Assembly (NCBI GenBank): GCA_044234005.1
Contig: JBIIJE010000002.1
Span: 6,719 to 70,718, forward strand
Length of the DNA: 64,000 nucleotides
Direction: 5' to 3'
Source of the DNA: OLB11 sp044234005
GTDB lineage: Bacteria; Bacteroidota; Bacteroidia; Chitinophagales; Chitinophagaceae
Shown here piece after piece: positions 35,688 to 44,442 of this stretch. Position 1 is the first letter of the stretch; every line of letters starts with the position of its first letter. The notes beneath the pieces are model-generated. The model worked only from the letters and a program-made list of their open reading frames with translations, did not search any database and was not told where the DNA came from. The position numbers and the translations under genes were made by a program.

Positions 35688-36074
35688 TTAAAAGAGAAGA
35701 TCGGTAAATTCGCCGTTTTTGGGCTGCAAATCTCCAGTTATTAATCGAATACCATCTATTAACCACCAAATTCCAAAAAAGCCTCCAAAAGTAAGAAGCT
35801 GCACAATTCCAATACCCGTATAGCCCATATAGAAACGATGAATGCCTAGAAAACCGACAACAAACCATAAAATAAAGGCCACTGTTTGACTTTTACCTTC
35901 TCGCGCTGATTGCTTGCTTTTCAAGAATTTCTTACTAACTTTCTTTGTTAGAACCTGCTGTTCAGCTATTGAAGATTCTACTGGGCTTGATTGCGTGTTT
36001 GGTGCATGCACTACAAACGCCGCTTGTGTTTGAAAGCCAATCAAGATGGCTAATAAAAATAAAATTTGTTTCAT
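35688..36074 (-). CDS. TM2-domain membrane protein
   Basis: 128-residue protein with a signal peptide (ILFLLAILIGFQTQA), a basic linker (about 25-60) and the TM2 domain. The domain is two helices separated by a short loop (VAFILWFVVGFLGIHRFYMG, then IGIVQLLTFGGFFGIWWLIDGI) with the conserved LGxHRFYxGxxxxGIxQL pattern. TM2 proteins are small envelope proteins of unknown function, common in Bacteroidota. Its own terminator suggests a single-gene unit. Confidence 0.87.
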   Translation of the reverse strand: MKQILFLLAILIGFQTQAAFVVHAPNTQSSPVESSIAEQQVLTKKVSKKFLKSKQSAREGKSQTVAFILWFVVGFLGIHRFYMGYTGIGIVQLLTFGGFFGIWWLIDGIRLITGDLQPKNGEFTDLLF

Positions 36075-36104
36075 GTGACGAATATATAAATTTTCTTTGA
36101 AAAA

Positions 36105-37175
36105 TTACAATCTCGACTTCACATTTGCCACATCGTCAATTCGTTGCTGAGCTATACGCATAGCTGCTTCTTGGGTGGTAAGATTATCAGTTTCCGATAA
36201 TGTAAAAATATCTAGAATTCGATTATAAATTTTTTCTACATCCTTAGTTACCTTCTCTCTATTGTAGGCGCCACTTGCTTCAGCCGCAACATTTATCAAA
36301 CCGCCTGCATTGATTAAAAAATCAGGTGCATAAATAATCCCCTTTTCTATCAAGGCTCGGCCATGAGTTTTTTCCTCAGCCAATTGGTTATTTGCGGCAC
36401 CTGCAATGATTGAGCATTTCAATTTAGGTATAGATTCACTATTAACAGTAGCACCTAAAGCACATGGTGCATAAATATCAATGTCTACATCTAACATATG
36501 AGAAGGTTCTACAAACTCAACTTTGTATTTGTCAACAGTCTCCTTAATTCGCTCTTGATTTATATCAGTGATATAAACTTTTGCACCAGCATCCACCAAA
36601 TGCCCTACCAAATATTGCCCCACGTGTCCGACACCTTGTAACATTACTTTCTTTCCACTTAAATCATCACTACCCCAACGCTTAAATGCACAAGCTTTCA
36701 TACCGACAAATACACCATAGGCTGTAAATGGAGAAGGGTCACCACTTCCACCCATATACTCAGGTATTCCAGTTACATGCTTTGTTTCTAAGTGAATAAA
36801 TTCCATATCCGAAGCAGATGTATTTACATCTTCTGCGGTAATATATTTTCCATTTAATGAATTAACAAATTTGCCATATCGTCGCCACAAAGCTTCACCT
36901 TTCAATGAAGGGTCCCCAATAATCACCGCTTTACCGCCGCCTAAATTCAACCCAGAAATAGCCGCTTTGTAGGTCATGCCACGTGATAAACGCAAGGCAT
37001 CAATAACAGCCTCGTCATCTGAATTATAATCCCACATTCGTGTACCCCCTAATGCAGACCCTAATGTTGTGTTGTGAATAGCAATGATTGCTTTTAATTT
37101 CGAGTGAGGGTCATTACAAAAAACAATTTGTTCGTGGCCTAATTCATTCATCAATTCAAATACATTATCTGACAT
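36105..37175 (-). CDS. Leu/Glu/Phe/Val-type amino-acid dehydrogenase
   Basis: 356-residue NAD-dependent oxidative deaminase. Substrate block LGSALGGTRMW and catalytic Lys region GMTYKAAISGLNLGGGKAVI (about 65-84), then the Rossmann start GVGHVGQYLVGHLVDAGAKV (about 191-210). The pattern fits leucine dehydrogenase best (branched-chain amino acids to 2-oxoacids), but phenylalanine or valine specificity cannot be excluded from sequence. Complete; upstream gap holds an exact TAAATTTG -7-like element. Confidence 0.88.
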   Translation of the reverse strand: MSDNVFELMNELGHEQIVFCNDPHSKLKAIIAIHNTTLGSALGGTRMWDYNSDDEAVIDALRLSRGMTYKAAISGLNLGGGKAVIIGDPSLKGEALWRRYGKFVNSLNGKYITAEDVNTSASDMEFIHLETKHVTGIPEYMGGSGDPSPFTAYGVFVGMKACAFKRWGSDDLSGKKVMLQGVGHVGQYLVGHLVDAGAKVYITDINQERIKETVDKYKVEFVEPSHMLDVDIDIYAPCALGATVNSESIPKLKCSIIAGAANNQLAEEKTHGRALIEKGIIYAPDFLINAGGLINVAAEASGAYNREKVTKDVEKIYNRILDIFTLSETDNLTTQEAAMRIAQQRIDDVANVKSRL

Positions 37176-37309
37176 AATTTTTAGTTTTTAGTTTTCTAAT
37201 TCATCGCCATTAGCCTGGAACATACTCAAGCCGGATGAAGTGAACAAAATCAAATTTAATTTTTGTTTCTTGATATTCCTATGCGAAATAATCTCTAGGA
37301 ATGAACCGC

Positions 37310-39040
37310 TTATTTTTTATACTTGTTTAATAATTTTTGCAAGGCGTCCGCTTCGGATAAATCCTCTTCGGGCTCTTCCGAAACGTTTGCTTTTTTAATC
37401 TGCGGTGCTTTCACCTCCGCTTCTTTCGCTTCAGAAGATACTTCTCTAGTTTCTTGAGGCGTTTGAACTACTGACTTATTCTCATTCGGAGGTTCAGCAT
37501 TCGATTTTTTTTCATCACGCTTCGAACCTTTCGGAGCACGATAAAATTTGCCCATCTCACGTTCATCTTGCGATATTTTATCTTTTATTTCTTGAGCCTT
37601 TTCTTTCAACTCATTAACTTTCTGTTGTATTTCCTTAATCATCTCCTGATATTCTTCACGCTTTTCATAGGATCTTAAGCTTGCCGGAAGGTTTGTCATT
37701 CTATCGTTTACGTCAAACAACAAATTTTCTTCACTTTGAATATCTCTTGTTAATCGACTATAATAGGCTCGATTACGAGATAATCTTTCTTGTAAATCTT
37801 TTGTTTGCTCTTTTCTTCTTTCATCGCGAGAAGCATCTTTCCTATCGAAGAAATTCTTTTTGGCTTTCATAAAACGCTCCCACAAATCATCTCCATATTC
37901 GGCTGGCACTCGACCAATTTTCTTCCACTCTTCAAACATATCCATAAATTCTTTTGTGGCGCTATCATAATCAAATGAGTTTTGCAATTCTTCTGCAAAT
38001 GAAACAATAGCCATCTTTTTTGCGTAATTATCTTCTAATTGCACGCGAATGGTTGAGTAATGAGCGTCTTTATTTTTATAAAAATGATTCTTGGCTTCTA
38101 AAAATTGGCTCCAAATTTCATCACTCTTTTCAGCTGGCACTCGACCTATGGTTTTCCATTCATCCATCAAGGCTTTATACTCGTCAGAAGTTTTATTCCA
38201 TGCGGTGCTTTCTTTAAGTGCCTCCGCTTTTGCAACTAATTCTATTTTCTTTGCCAAATTAGCTTCTTGCTCTATAGATATTTCGCCAATGTGCTCTTTT
38301 TTTCGCGCGAAGAAAATATCCTTTGCCGCGCAAAATCGAAACCAAATTTCCTCCATACGATGCTTAGGAACCATGCCAATTTTCTTCCATTCTTCATTCA
38401 TGGCGATATAAGCATCTGTTGTTTTTTTCCACTCGCTCGAATTTGATAAAGCTTCTGCCTTTTCACATAAATCTATCTTTTTAGATAAATTATCCAACAA
38501 TTCATGTTCAAAGTTTTCAAAATTAGCTTGTTTACTTTTGAAGAAATCATCTTTCGCTTTCTCGAAACGTTCTCTAAATTCCTCATTCTTCAAATCAGGC
38601 ACAATAGGCAATGCCTTAAATTCGGTTTGCAGGTTGCGCAACTTCTCCGTACCTTCTTTCCATTCCTTAGTTTCTAAGAGTGCTTCAGCAGCTTTAACCA
38701 ATTCTTCTTTTTTAAGAATTACTTTTTCAACATCTACTTTAATAACTGCCTCCATTTCATCTAATTGCTCTAACAATTCGCTATAATTACCAATTGCCTT
38801 TGCTTTGCATAAGTATGATTTTGTGCGAGTTACTTTACCCGCCAATTTAACTTTATCGGCGCTTGTTTCAAATTCTGATTTAACTTCCTTTACTTTATCA
38901 ACAAGCTCTAGAAATCGCTCTTCCATTGAAGCAATGGTGTATTGTTGATTTTGTTCATTCAACTCACCAATTGCTCTTTCTTCAAACCATTTGGTTGCAG
39001 GAATGAATACTTGTTCTTCTTTAATTGTATAATTTTCCAT
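37310..39040 (-). CDS. DUF349-repeat coiled-coil protein
   Basis: 576-residue acidic/basic helical protein without signal peptide. At least four DUF349 repeats of about 75 residues are visible, each with W-K-x-T..Y..L..EWKxIGxVP...x-EIW-x-RF-x-AK-x-FF (about 115-160, 190-240, 265-315, 340-390). The repeats are followed by a coiled coil (about 400-480) and a disordered E/K-rich tail. DUF349 proteins are found across Bacteroidota and as short forms elsewhere; function unknown, possibly RNA- or DNA-associated. It lies just downstream of pgk. Confidence 0.88.
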   Translation of the reverse strand: MENYTIKEEQVFIPATKWFEERAIGELNEQNQQYTIASMEERFLELVDKVKEVKSEFETSADKVKLAGKVTRTKSYLCKAKAIGNYSELLEQLDEMEAVIKVDVEKVILKKEELVKAAEALLETKEWKEGTEKLRNLQTEFKALPIVPDLKNEEFRERFEKAKDDFFKSKQANFENFEHELLDNLSKKIDLCEKAEALSNSSEWKKTTDAYIAMNEEWKKIGMVPKHRMEEIWFRFCAAKDIFFARKKEHIGEISIEQEANLAKKIELVAKAEALKESTAWNKTSDEYKALMDEWKTIGRVPAEKSDEIWSQFLEAKNHFYKNKDAHYSTIRVQLEDNYAKKMAIVSFAEELQNSFDYDSATKEFMDMFEEWKKIGRVPAEYGDDLWERFMKAKKNFFDRKDASRDERRKEQTKDLQERLSRNRAYYSRLTRDIQSEENLLFDVNDRMTNLPASLRSYEKREEYQEMIKEIQQKVNELKEKAQEIKDKISQDEREMGKFYRAPKGSKRDEKKSNAEPPNENKSVVQTPQETREVSSEAKEAEVKAPQIKKANVSEEPEEDLSEADALQKLLNKYKK

Positions 39041-39083
39041 AAATAAATTTTAAATTTAATAAAATAACTTCTGTATTGCTAAT

Positions 39084-40298
39084 TTATAGTATATCGTTTG
39101 TTTCTCTAATGGCAGCAATTCCTGGCAATTTTTTACCTTCAAAAACTTCAAGTAAAGCACCCCCTCCTGTACTTACGTATGAAACCTGACTAGCCAGATT
39201 AAATTTATTAATTGCTGCTACTGAATCTCCTCCGCCAATTAATGAAAATGCGCCTTTCGAAGTTGCCTCTGCTATCGCTAACGCAATAGCTTTTGTGCCC
39301 TCTTGAAATTTTTCCATTTCAAAAACACCCATAGGTCCATTCCACAAAATGGTTCTAGAATTGGCGATTACTTCACTAAACTTAGCAATTGTTTTTGTGC
39401 CAATATCTAACCCCATCCATTCATCTGGAATGGCTGTATTGTCAAGCATTTGAACTTGAGCATCAGATGCAAATTTATCTGCAACTACACTGTCTTCGGG
39501 GATTAAAAGTTGTACCCCTTTTTGTTTAGCTTTCTCCATTAGCTCCAATGCAAGTGCTAATTTATCATGTTCACACAACGAACCACCCACACTATGGCCT
39601 AGTGCTCGAATAAAAGTGTAAGCCATTCCTCCACCGATAATAATATTGTTTGCCTTATTCATCAGCATTTCAATAATTAATATTTTGTCGCTCACTTTTG
39701 CCCCTCCTAAAATTGCGGTGAAGGGCTCCTCTGCACTATGCATTACTTTTTCCGCATTGGCAACTTCTGCTTCCATCAACAAGCCAAACATACGATTTGA
39801 CGGATTAAAAAACTGTGCCATCACGGCGGTAGATGCATGTGCACGATGTGCTGTACCGAATGCATCATTTACGTACACATTTCCCAAGCTGGCAAGTTTT
39901 TTTGCAAAATCAAAATCGCCATTTTCTTCGGCAGGGTAAAATCTTAAATTCTCAAGCAACAAAACCTCTCCTGCTTGTAAACTAGCGGCTTCTCGATTCG
40001 CTTCATCTCCTATGCAATCATCTGCAAATTTTACAGTTGCACCATTTAATAATTTAATGAGATGAGGTATGATATGTTTTAATGAATATTTTTCAACAGC
40101 CCCCTCCTTAGGCCTTCCTAAGTGCGACATAAGAATTACACTTCCGCCATCATTGCGTATTTTTTGAATGGTAGGAATAGAAGCACGCATGCGTGTATCA
40201 TCTGTAATTTCGTAGCTATCATTAAGTGGTAAATTAAAATCAACACGTACTAATGCTTTTTTGCCTTCGAAATTAAATTTTGAGAATTCAGACGTCAT
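39084..40298 (-). CDS. pgk: Phosphoglycerate kinase
   Basis: 404-residue glycolytic enzyme making ATP and 3-phosphoglycerate. N-domain substrate motifs: KKALVRVDFNLPL, SHLGRPK, ENLRFYPAEENGD and NDAFGTAHRAHAS. C-domain nucleotide motifs: LGGAKVSDK, GGGMAYTF, GPMGVFE and GGGDSVAAI. All are intact and the length is typical. Together with pfkA it places two glycolysis genes in this window, in separate transcription units. Confidence 0.97.
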   Translation of the reverse strand: MTSEFSKFNFEGKKALVRVDFNLPLNDSYEITDDTRMRASIPTIQKIRNDGGSVILMSHLGRPKEGAVEKYSLKHIIPHLIKLLNGATVKFADDCIGDEANREAASLQAGEVLLLENLRFYPAEENGDFDFAKKLASLGNVYVNDAFGTAHRAHASTAVMAQFFNPSNRMFGLLMEAEVANAEKVMHSAEEPFTAILGGAKVSDKILIIEMLMNKANNIIIGGGMAYTFIRALGHSVGGSLCEHDKLALALELMEKAKQKGVQLLIPEDSVVADKFASDAQVQMLDNTAIPDEWMGLDIGTKTIAKFSEVIANSRTILWNGPMGVFEMEKFQEGTKAIALAIAEATSKGAFSLIGGGDSVAAINKFNLASQVSYVSTGGGALLEVFEGKKLPGIAAIRETNDIL

Positions 40299-40334
40299 AA
40301 CAGATATATTTAAATAAAAAGTTTGAGAATTTTA

Positions 40335-40354
40335 TTTCAATCTTCTAATTGAAA
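40335..40354 (-). terminator. Weak hairpin after the lysine-rich gene
   Basis: Perfect 7-bp inverted repeat TTTCAAT/ATTGAAA with a 6-nt loop, 28 nt after the stop of the lysine-rich gene and upstream of pgk. The following sequence is only mildly T-rich, so termination is uncertain. Confidence 0.35.
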
Positions 40355-40381
40355 TGGTATCAGTTGCTAAGTGTTTAGAAG

Positions 40382-40762
40382 TTATTTTTTGGTTTTGATA
40401 CTTTTTTCCAAAGCCTTTTCCTCGGCTTTTTCCTTTTCCTTTTCTTGCTTTTTTAAATCAAGCATTTTTTTAAATTGTGCGGGTGTAAGTATTTTCTTAT
40501 ACTCATTTTTGCGCATATTTTGTACAATCTCTTTCTGCTTCTTTTTTAGTTTTTTACTCGGTTTTTTCGCATCGTAAGCATCAATCGCTTCGAATGCTTT
40601 TAGATTCACATCATAAATTTTTTTCTGTTGATCTGCACTCAACTGCAAATCCTTATTCATTTCTTCAGTCTTCTCCTTCGCTTTTTCAGCAGGGGTCTTC
40701 TTATCTGCGAAAACGGATAGATTTAAGAAAAACAATAAACCTAGAATTATCAAATGCTTCAT
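40382..40762 (-). CDS. Small lysine-rich exported protein (Spy/CpxP-like pattern)
   Basis: 126-residue exported protein: signal peptide MKHLIILGLLFFLNLSVFA, then a helical, very Lys-rich body. Two L-(S/T)-x-x-Q-x-x-K motifs (LSADQQKKI, about 41-49; LTPAQFKKM, about 90-98) recall the LTxxQ repeats of Spy/CpxP periplasmic chaperones, which are often found as Bacteroidota DUF4890-type proteins. The assignment is by pattern only. The C-terminus is an EK-rich helix. It lies upstream of pgk on the same strand. Confidence 0.65.
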   Translation of the reverse strand: MKHLIILGLLFFLNLSVFADKKTPAEKAKEKTEEMNKDLQLSADQQKKIYDVNLKAFEAIDAYDAKKPSKKLKKKQKEIVQNMRKNEYKKILTPAQFKKMLDLKKQEKEKEKAEEKALEKSIKTKK

Positions 40763-40857
40763 ATTTTCAATCTTTAGAGCTGGTAAATATAGTAGATTTT
40801 ATAAAAAATAATCAGTTTTGAAAAAAGTAGTCCATAATATAATCACGGGTATGCCCC

Positions 40858-40885
40858 CCGAAGCAAGCTTTGGAAACCAAATCGG
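40858..40885. promoter_or_regulatory. GC-richer hairpin upstream of the cystathionine gamma-synthase gene
   Basis: Within an AT-rich divergent gap, CCGA (40858-40861) pairs with TCGG (40882-40885) and encloses a perfect TTTGG-AAA-CCAAA hairpin (40869-40881), with a 7-nt bulge on one side. The neighbouring 40845-40915 is unusually rich in G/C. It could be part of a leader RNA or an operator; I cannot match it to a known riboswitch. Confidence 0.35.
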
Positions 40886-40986
40886 AACTTCCTCGCATCG
40901 GGATTCAAAAATCTAAAATTCGTACCCCATTTTGATTTTAATAATAAAGATATATTTAGGGTCAAGCATGTTTGCCCAAGCTTATC

Positions 40987-40994
40987 TATATTTG
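40987..40994 (+). promoter_or_regulatory. -7 element of the cystathionine gamma-synthase gene
   Basis: TATATTTG, exact TAnnTTTG followed by CGGC, 19 nt before the ATG at 41014. No consensus -33. If used, the hairpin at 40858 lies upstream of the transcript and is not a leader. Confidence 0.42.
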
Positions 40995-41013
40995 CGGCTC
41001 TAAAAATATTCCC

Positions 41014-42171
41014 ATGTCAGAAAATCGTAATTATAAATTAGGAACAAAATTTATACATGCTGGTGCAGAACCCGACCCAAGCACAGGTGCTATTATGACG
41101 CCTATTTTTCAGACTTCGACCTACGTGCAAGCCGCTCCGGGCGTAAATCAAGGATATGAATACGCTCGAAGTCAAAATCCAACGAGAGCTGCGCTGGAGA
41201 CTGCCTATGCGATGATAGAAAACGCAAAGTATGGCTTGGCTTTTAGCAGTGGTGTTGCCGCTACAGATGCGGTGATGAAACTTTTACAACCTGGCGATGA
41301 GGTAGTCGCAGCGCATGATATGTATGGAGGGACCTATCGTTTGTTTACAAAAATTTATGAGAAAATGGGCATCAAATTTACTTATGTAGATACAACCAAT
41401 GCCGACAACATATTACCTTTCCTAACAAAAAACACGAAATTAATATGGATTGAGACCCCTACCAATCCACTTATGAATATAACTGATATTGAAGCCATTT
41501 CAAAAATCGCAAAATCGAATCATGTTTGGCTATGTGTGGACAATACTTTTGCGAGTCCGTATTTGCAAAACCCGCTTGATTTAGGTGCTGATTTGGTTAT
41601 GCATAGCGCTACTAAGTACCTTGGAGGACATAGCGATGTGATACAAGGAGCTTTAATGATGAATGACAAGGCTTTACGTGATGATCTTTATTTTATTCAA
41701 AAAAGCTGCGGTGCTGTACCTGGTCCGCAAGATTGTTTTTTAGTTTTACGAGGCATTAAAACTTTACATGTACGTATGAAAGCTCATTGTGAAAATGGGG
41801 AAAAAATAGCTCATTTTCTGCGCAATCATCCAAAAGTTGAACGCGTGTATTGGTGTGGTTTTGAAGACCATGTAAATTATGATATTGCAAAAAAACAAAT
41901 GCGAGGCTTCGGCGGCATGATGAGCTTTGTCTTAAAAGATAAAAGTGCTGAAAATACCAAACGCGTACTTTGTGGTACAGAATTATTTAGTCTGGCGGAA
42001 AGTTTAGGTGGTGTCGAAAGCCTTATTAATCATCCTGCTACCATGACTCATGCTAGCATACCTCGGGAAGAACGATTGAAAATAGGCTTAAGTGATTCTT
42101 TAATTCGGCTGAGCATTGGTATAGAAGATGCTGAAGATTTAATCGCTGATTTACAACAAGCTATCGGCTAG
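41014..42171 (+). CDS. Cystathionine gamma-synthase/lyase family PLP enzyme
   Basis: 385 residues from the ATG at 41014 (MSENRNYKLGTKFIHAG); an upstream in-frame start at 40972 would lie within the promoter. Fold type I PLP enzyme of transsulfuration: YEYARSQNPTRAALE (about 46-60), AFSSGVAATDAV, PLP contact VDNTFASPYLQNP, Schiff-base Lys201 in SATKYLGGHSDVIQG, and SLGGVESLINHPATMTHA. It either makes cystathionine from an activated homoserine (MetB) or cleaves it; sequence does not decide. Single gene, convergent with the archaemetzincin pseudogene 2 nt away. Confidence 0.9.
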   Translation: MSENRNYKLGTKFIHAGAEPDPSTGAIMTPIFQTSTYVQAAPGVNQGYEYARSQNPTRAALETAYAMIENAKYGLAFSSGVAATDAVMKLLQPGDEVVAAHDMYGGTYRLFTKIYEKMGIKFTYVDTTNADNILPFLTKNTKLIWIETPTNPLMNITDIEAISKIAKSNHVWLCVDNTFASPYLQNPLDLGADLVMHSATKYLGGHSDVIQGALMMNDKALRDDLYFIQKSCGAVPGPQDCFLVLRGIKTLHVRMKAHCENGEKIAHFLRNHPKVERVYWCGFEDHVNYDIAKKQMRGFGGMMSFVLKDKSAENTKRVLCGTELFSLAESLGGVESLINHPATMTHASIPREERLKIGLSDSLIRLSIGIEDAEDLIADLQQAIG

Positions 42172-42173
42172 AC

Positions 42174-43025
42174 TTAATCTTTTTTTTCGAGTGCAAGCAA
42201 TTGGTAAGAGTCCTGCAAATTATTGGCTTTAAAAAATTGGATTAAATCTGCAAGCCTTTTTTCATGTTGATATTTAATGTTTGATACAAGCTTTTCTCGA
42301 CATAATACGCAAAGTCGAATACTGGATTTATCTAATTAAGATAGACTATTCGAACCATTCATTACGCATTGTGCTGCGACACAATGGTGCAGGCCAAACA
42401 TATGACCAATTTCATGCGAGGCTGTTTTTAGCAATCGAATTAAGGCAAGGTCGAAACTTGCCGATGAAGTAATTGTTGAAACGGCACAAGGAAGTCACAC
42501 CAATATGCTTATCGTAAGTTGCCAAGCCAAACACGTAATTCCAATCTTCACTAGGGTAAATATCTTTTTGAGACAAAGCCATATAAACTATACCACCAAT
42601 ATGTTTAATTTTCGTCAAGACTGAATCTAGAATATATATTGCGTCTAATTGCTCGAATTTTTCCTGACCAATTCTTCTAAAACTTGGAGGAATACAACTT
42701 TCTTCAATGGGTGCGCTCTTTTGAAATGTCAATTGAAAGAAACAAGAAAGATAGGATTGGCATAAATCTATTTGTGCTTGTTGAAAAGAATCAAATTGAT
42801 CTAATGGAATTAAATATATTACATTTTGATTCTGATTAGGAGAAGGTTTCTTGTCAATTTCATATTGAAGCAAACTTTGACCTTTTTCCTTGTGTTCAGC
42901 TAGCCATTCACCTGACTCTGGTTTCGACAGCGGCTTGACAATATTTTTAACTCGGCTTGAATAATTCGAGTTGCAACAAGCAAAAAAAATAATGAAAAAA
43001 ATAATGATGATTTAGGCAAAGACAT
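42174..43025 (-). pseudogene. Broken archaemetzincin-like zinc protease gene (M54)
   Basis: Reading across three lesions reconstructs one archaemetzincin. (1) The lipoprotein signal (MSLPKSSLFFSLFF from the ATG at 43025) breaks at a T8 run (42982-42989); one added T restores FFFACC, a lipobox. (2) The central part (open to 42412, with YVFGLATYDKHIGVTSLCRF) shifts frame at a TTT (42454-42456), just before FDLALIRLLKTAS. (3) In the new frame comes the complete zinc motif HEIGHMFGLHHC (42381-42416) and CVMNGSNSL, then an in-frame TAA (42336-42338), after which LDKSSIRLCVLCREKL and the C-terminus continue to 42174. Two frameshifts plus a stop make a functional product unlikely unless they are assembly errors. 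Confidence 0.82.
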
Positions 43026-43108
43026 AAGCTCAAGTGAGCTTTTTAAAGCAATCAAACATCTCTCACTCATGCTGCAATAACAAGTCACGTAAAGCAACTT
43101 TACTGAAA

Positions 43109-44329
43109 CTACTTGCTTTTTTTCTTAGGACTTGGTTTGCGTTTATTGGTTGTCTTATTCGTCGCTTTATTCGTTGAGTAATATCGCTTTACATTAGATG
43201 CTTTCTGGGTTTCGCTTTTTGGTTCATCTATAACATCCTCCTCTTGTGGTATAGGATAAGTGCCGTTCATGAGTTGCATTAACTTTTGTTGAACATCTAT
43301 AGTAAAATTATTGCCCTGAGAGTCGAATTGCGTAAGCGATTTTAACTGAGACATTTCAAGCGGTATGTCTGCCAATTGATTATTGTTCACATTTAAGCTA
43401 TTTAACCCTACCATCATGCCTATTTCTGGAGGCAATTCATGAATTTGATTATTACTTAAATCCAAATTTTGCAAATGAGATAATGATGAAAGTACAATCG
43501 GAAAGTTTTCAAATTTATTATTGGAAGCGTGCAATGTTTTTAATTTCCTAAGGTTAGAAAAAGAAGTCGGCAAGTCATAAATTTTATTGCCAGAAGATGC
43601 ATCACCCAATATCAGTGTTTCAAGGTTTGACAAATTACCAATTTCGTTTGGCAAGAAGTGTATATTGTTATTTGCAATATTTAACTCTTTTAAATTTTTC
43701 AATTCTTTGAGTTCAGATGGCAAATAGTTAAGCCTACAGCCACTCATATCCAAATTGGTGATGTATTTCATTTGCTTTACCAAGGCAATCATTTTCTTAG
43801 GATCTTCAATTAAATTACCACTAAATTTAAACGAAGTCAGACCTTTTAAATTATTGATTTCGTTTGGCAAAAAAGTAATAGGATTGCCTGTGATATCAAT
43901 TTCTTCCAAATTGGTACAATTAGCAATATTTACAGGAATTGTATTGAGTTTATTATTTCGCAATATGAGTTTGCGAAGTTTTTTGAAATCACCGATAGAT
44001 GTTGGCAATGAACTTAAGTTATTATTACTTAAATCGAGTACCTCAAGCTCTTTCAAAAGATATACATCCACGGGAATGCTCTTTAGGTTCGCATTCTGTA
44101 AGGTGAGCTCACGCAAAAGCGGATATCGAAGTATTTCATTTGGAAATACATTAAAAGGTTGACTGCTAATACGAACATTAAATACACAATTATAATCGTA
44201 AGCAGCAGATGGCAATTGAGAAAATACCTTGTCAGGATCGCAAGGCCCTGCCATAGGGTAATAAACTTGGCTAAATGCAACATTGCAAAGCAACACTAAT
44301 CCGATTGCGGAAATCAACTTCTTTAACAT
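43109..44329 (-). CDS. Exported leucine-rich repeat protein
   Basis: 406-residue exported protein with signal peptide (LISAIGLVLLCNVAFSQ). About twelve leucine-rich repeats of 23 residues run from about 65 to 345, with the LxxLxxLxLxxNxLxxLPxxI consensus (for example LEVLDLSNNNLSSLPTSIGD). A short cysteine-bearing cap precedes them and a Lys/Thr-rich basic tail follows (about 365-406). LRR solenoids bind proteins; the partner and role are unknown. No sorting domain or membrane helix follows, so it is probably periplasmic or secreted. Confidence 0.88.
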   Translation of the reverse strand: MLKKLISAIGLVLLCNVAFSQVYYPMAGPCDPDKVFSQLPSAAYDYNCVFNVRISSQPFNVFPNEILRYPLLRELTLQNANLKSIPVDVYLLKELEVLDLSNNNLSSLPTSIGDFKKLRKLILRNNKLNTIPVNIANCTNLEEIDITGNPITFLPNEINNLKGLTSFKFSGNLIEDPKKMIALVKQMKYITNLDMSGCRLNYLPSELKELKNLKELNIANNNIHFLPNEIGNLSNLETLILGDASSGNKIYDLPTSFSNLRKLKTLHASNNKFENFPIVLSSLSHLQNLDLSNNQIHELPPEIGMMVGLNSLNVNNNQLADIPLEMSQLKSLTQFDSQGNNFTIDVQQKLMQLMNGTYPIPQEEDVIDEPKSETQKASNVKRYYSTNKATNKTTNKRKPSPKKKSK

Positions 44330-44442
44330 GAGCTCTTTTTGAAATTTTGGCTTAAAAATAGATTCTTTTTTGTCAAATAAACAAATTTTTTCATTGAATA
44401 CGACTTTTCAAGATGTCAAATTAACTAAATAGTCCAAACTAC

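Noticed and set aside
40820..41013. SAM riboswitch upstream of the cystathionine gamma-synthase gene
   Set aside because: The expected SAM-I or SAM-II core motifs are not visible, and the -7 element lies downstream of the hairpin patch, so the patch would not be in the transcript.
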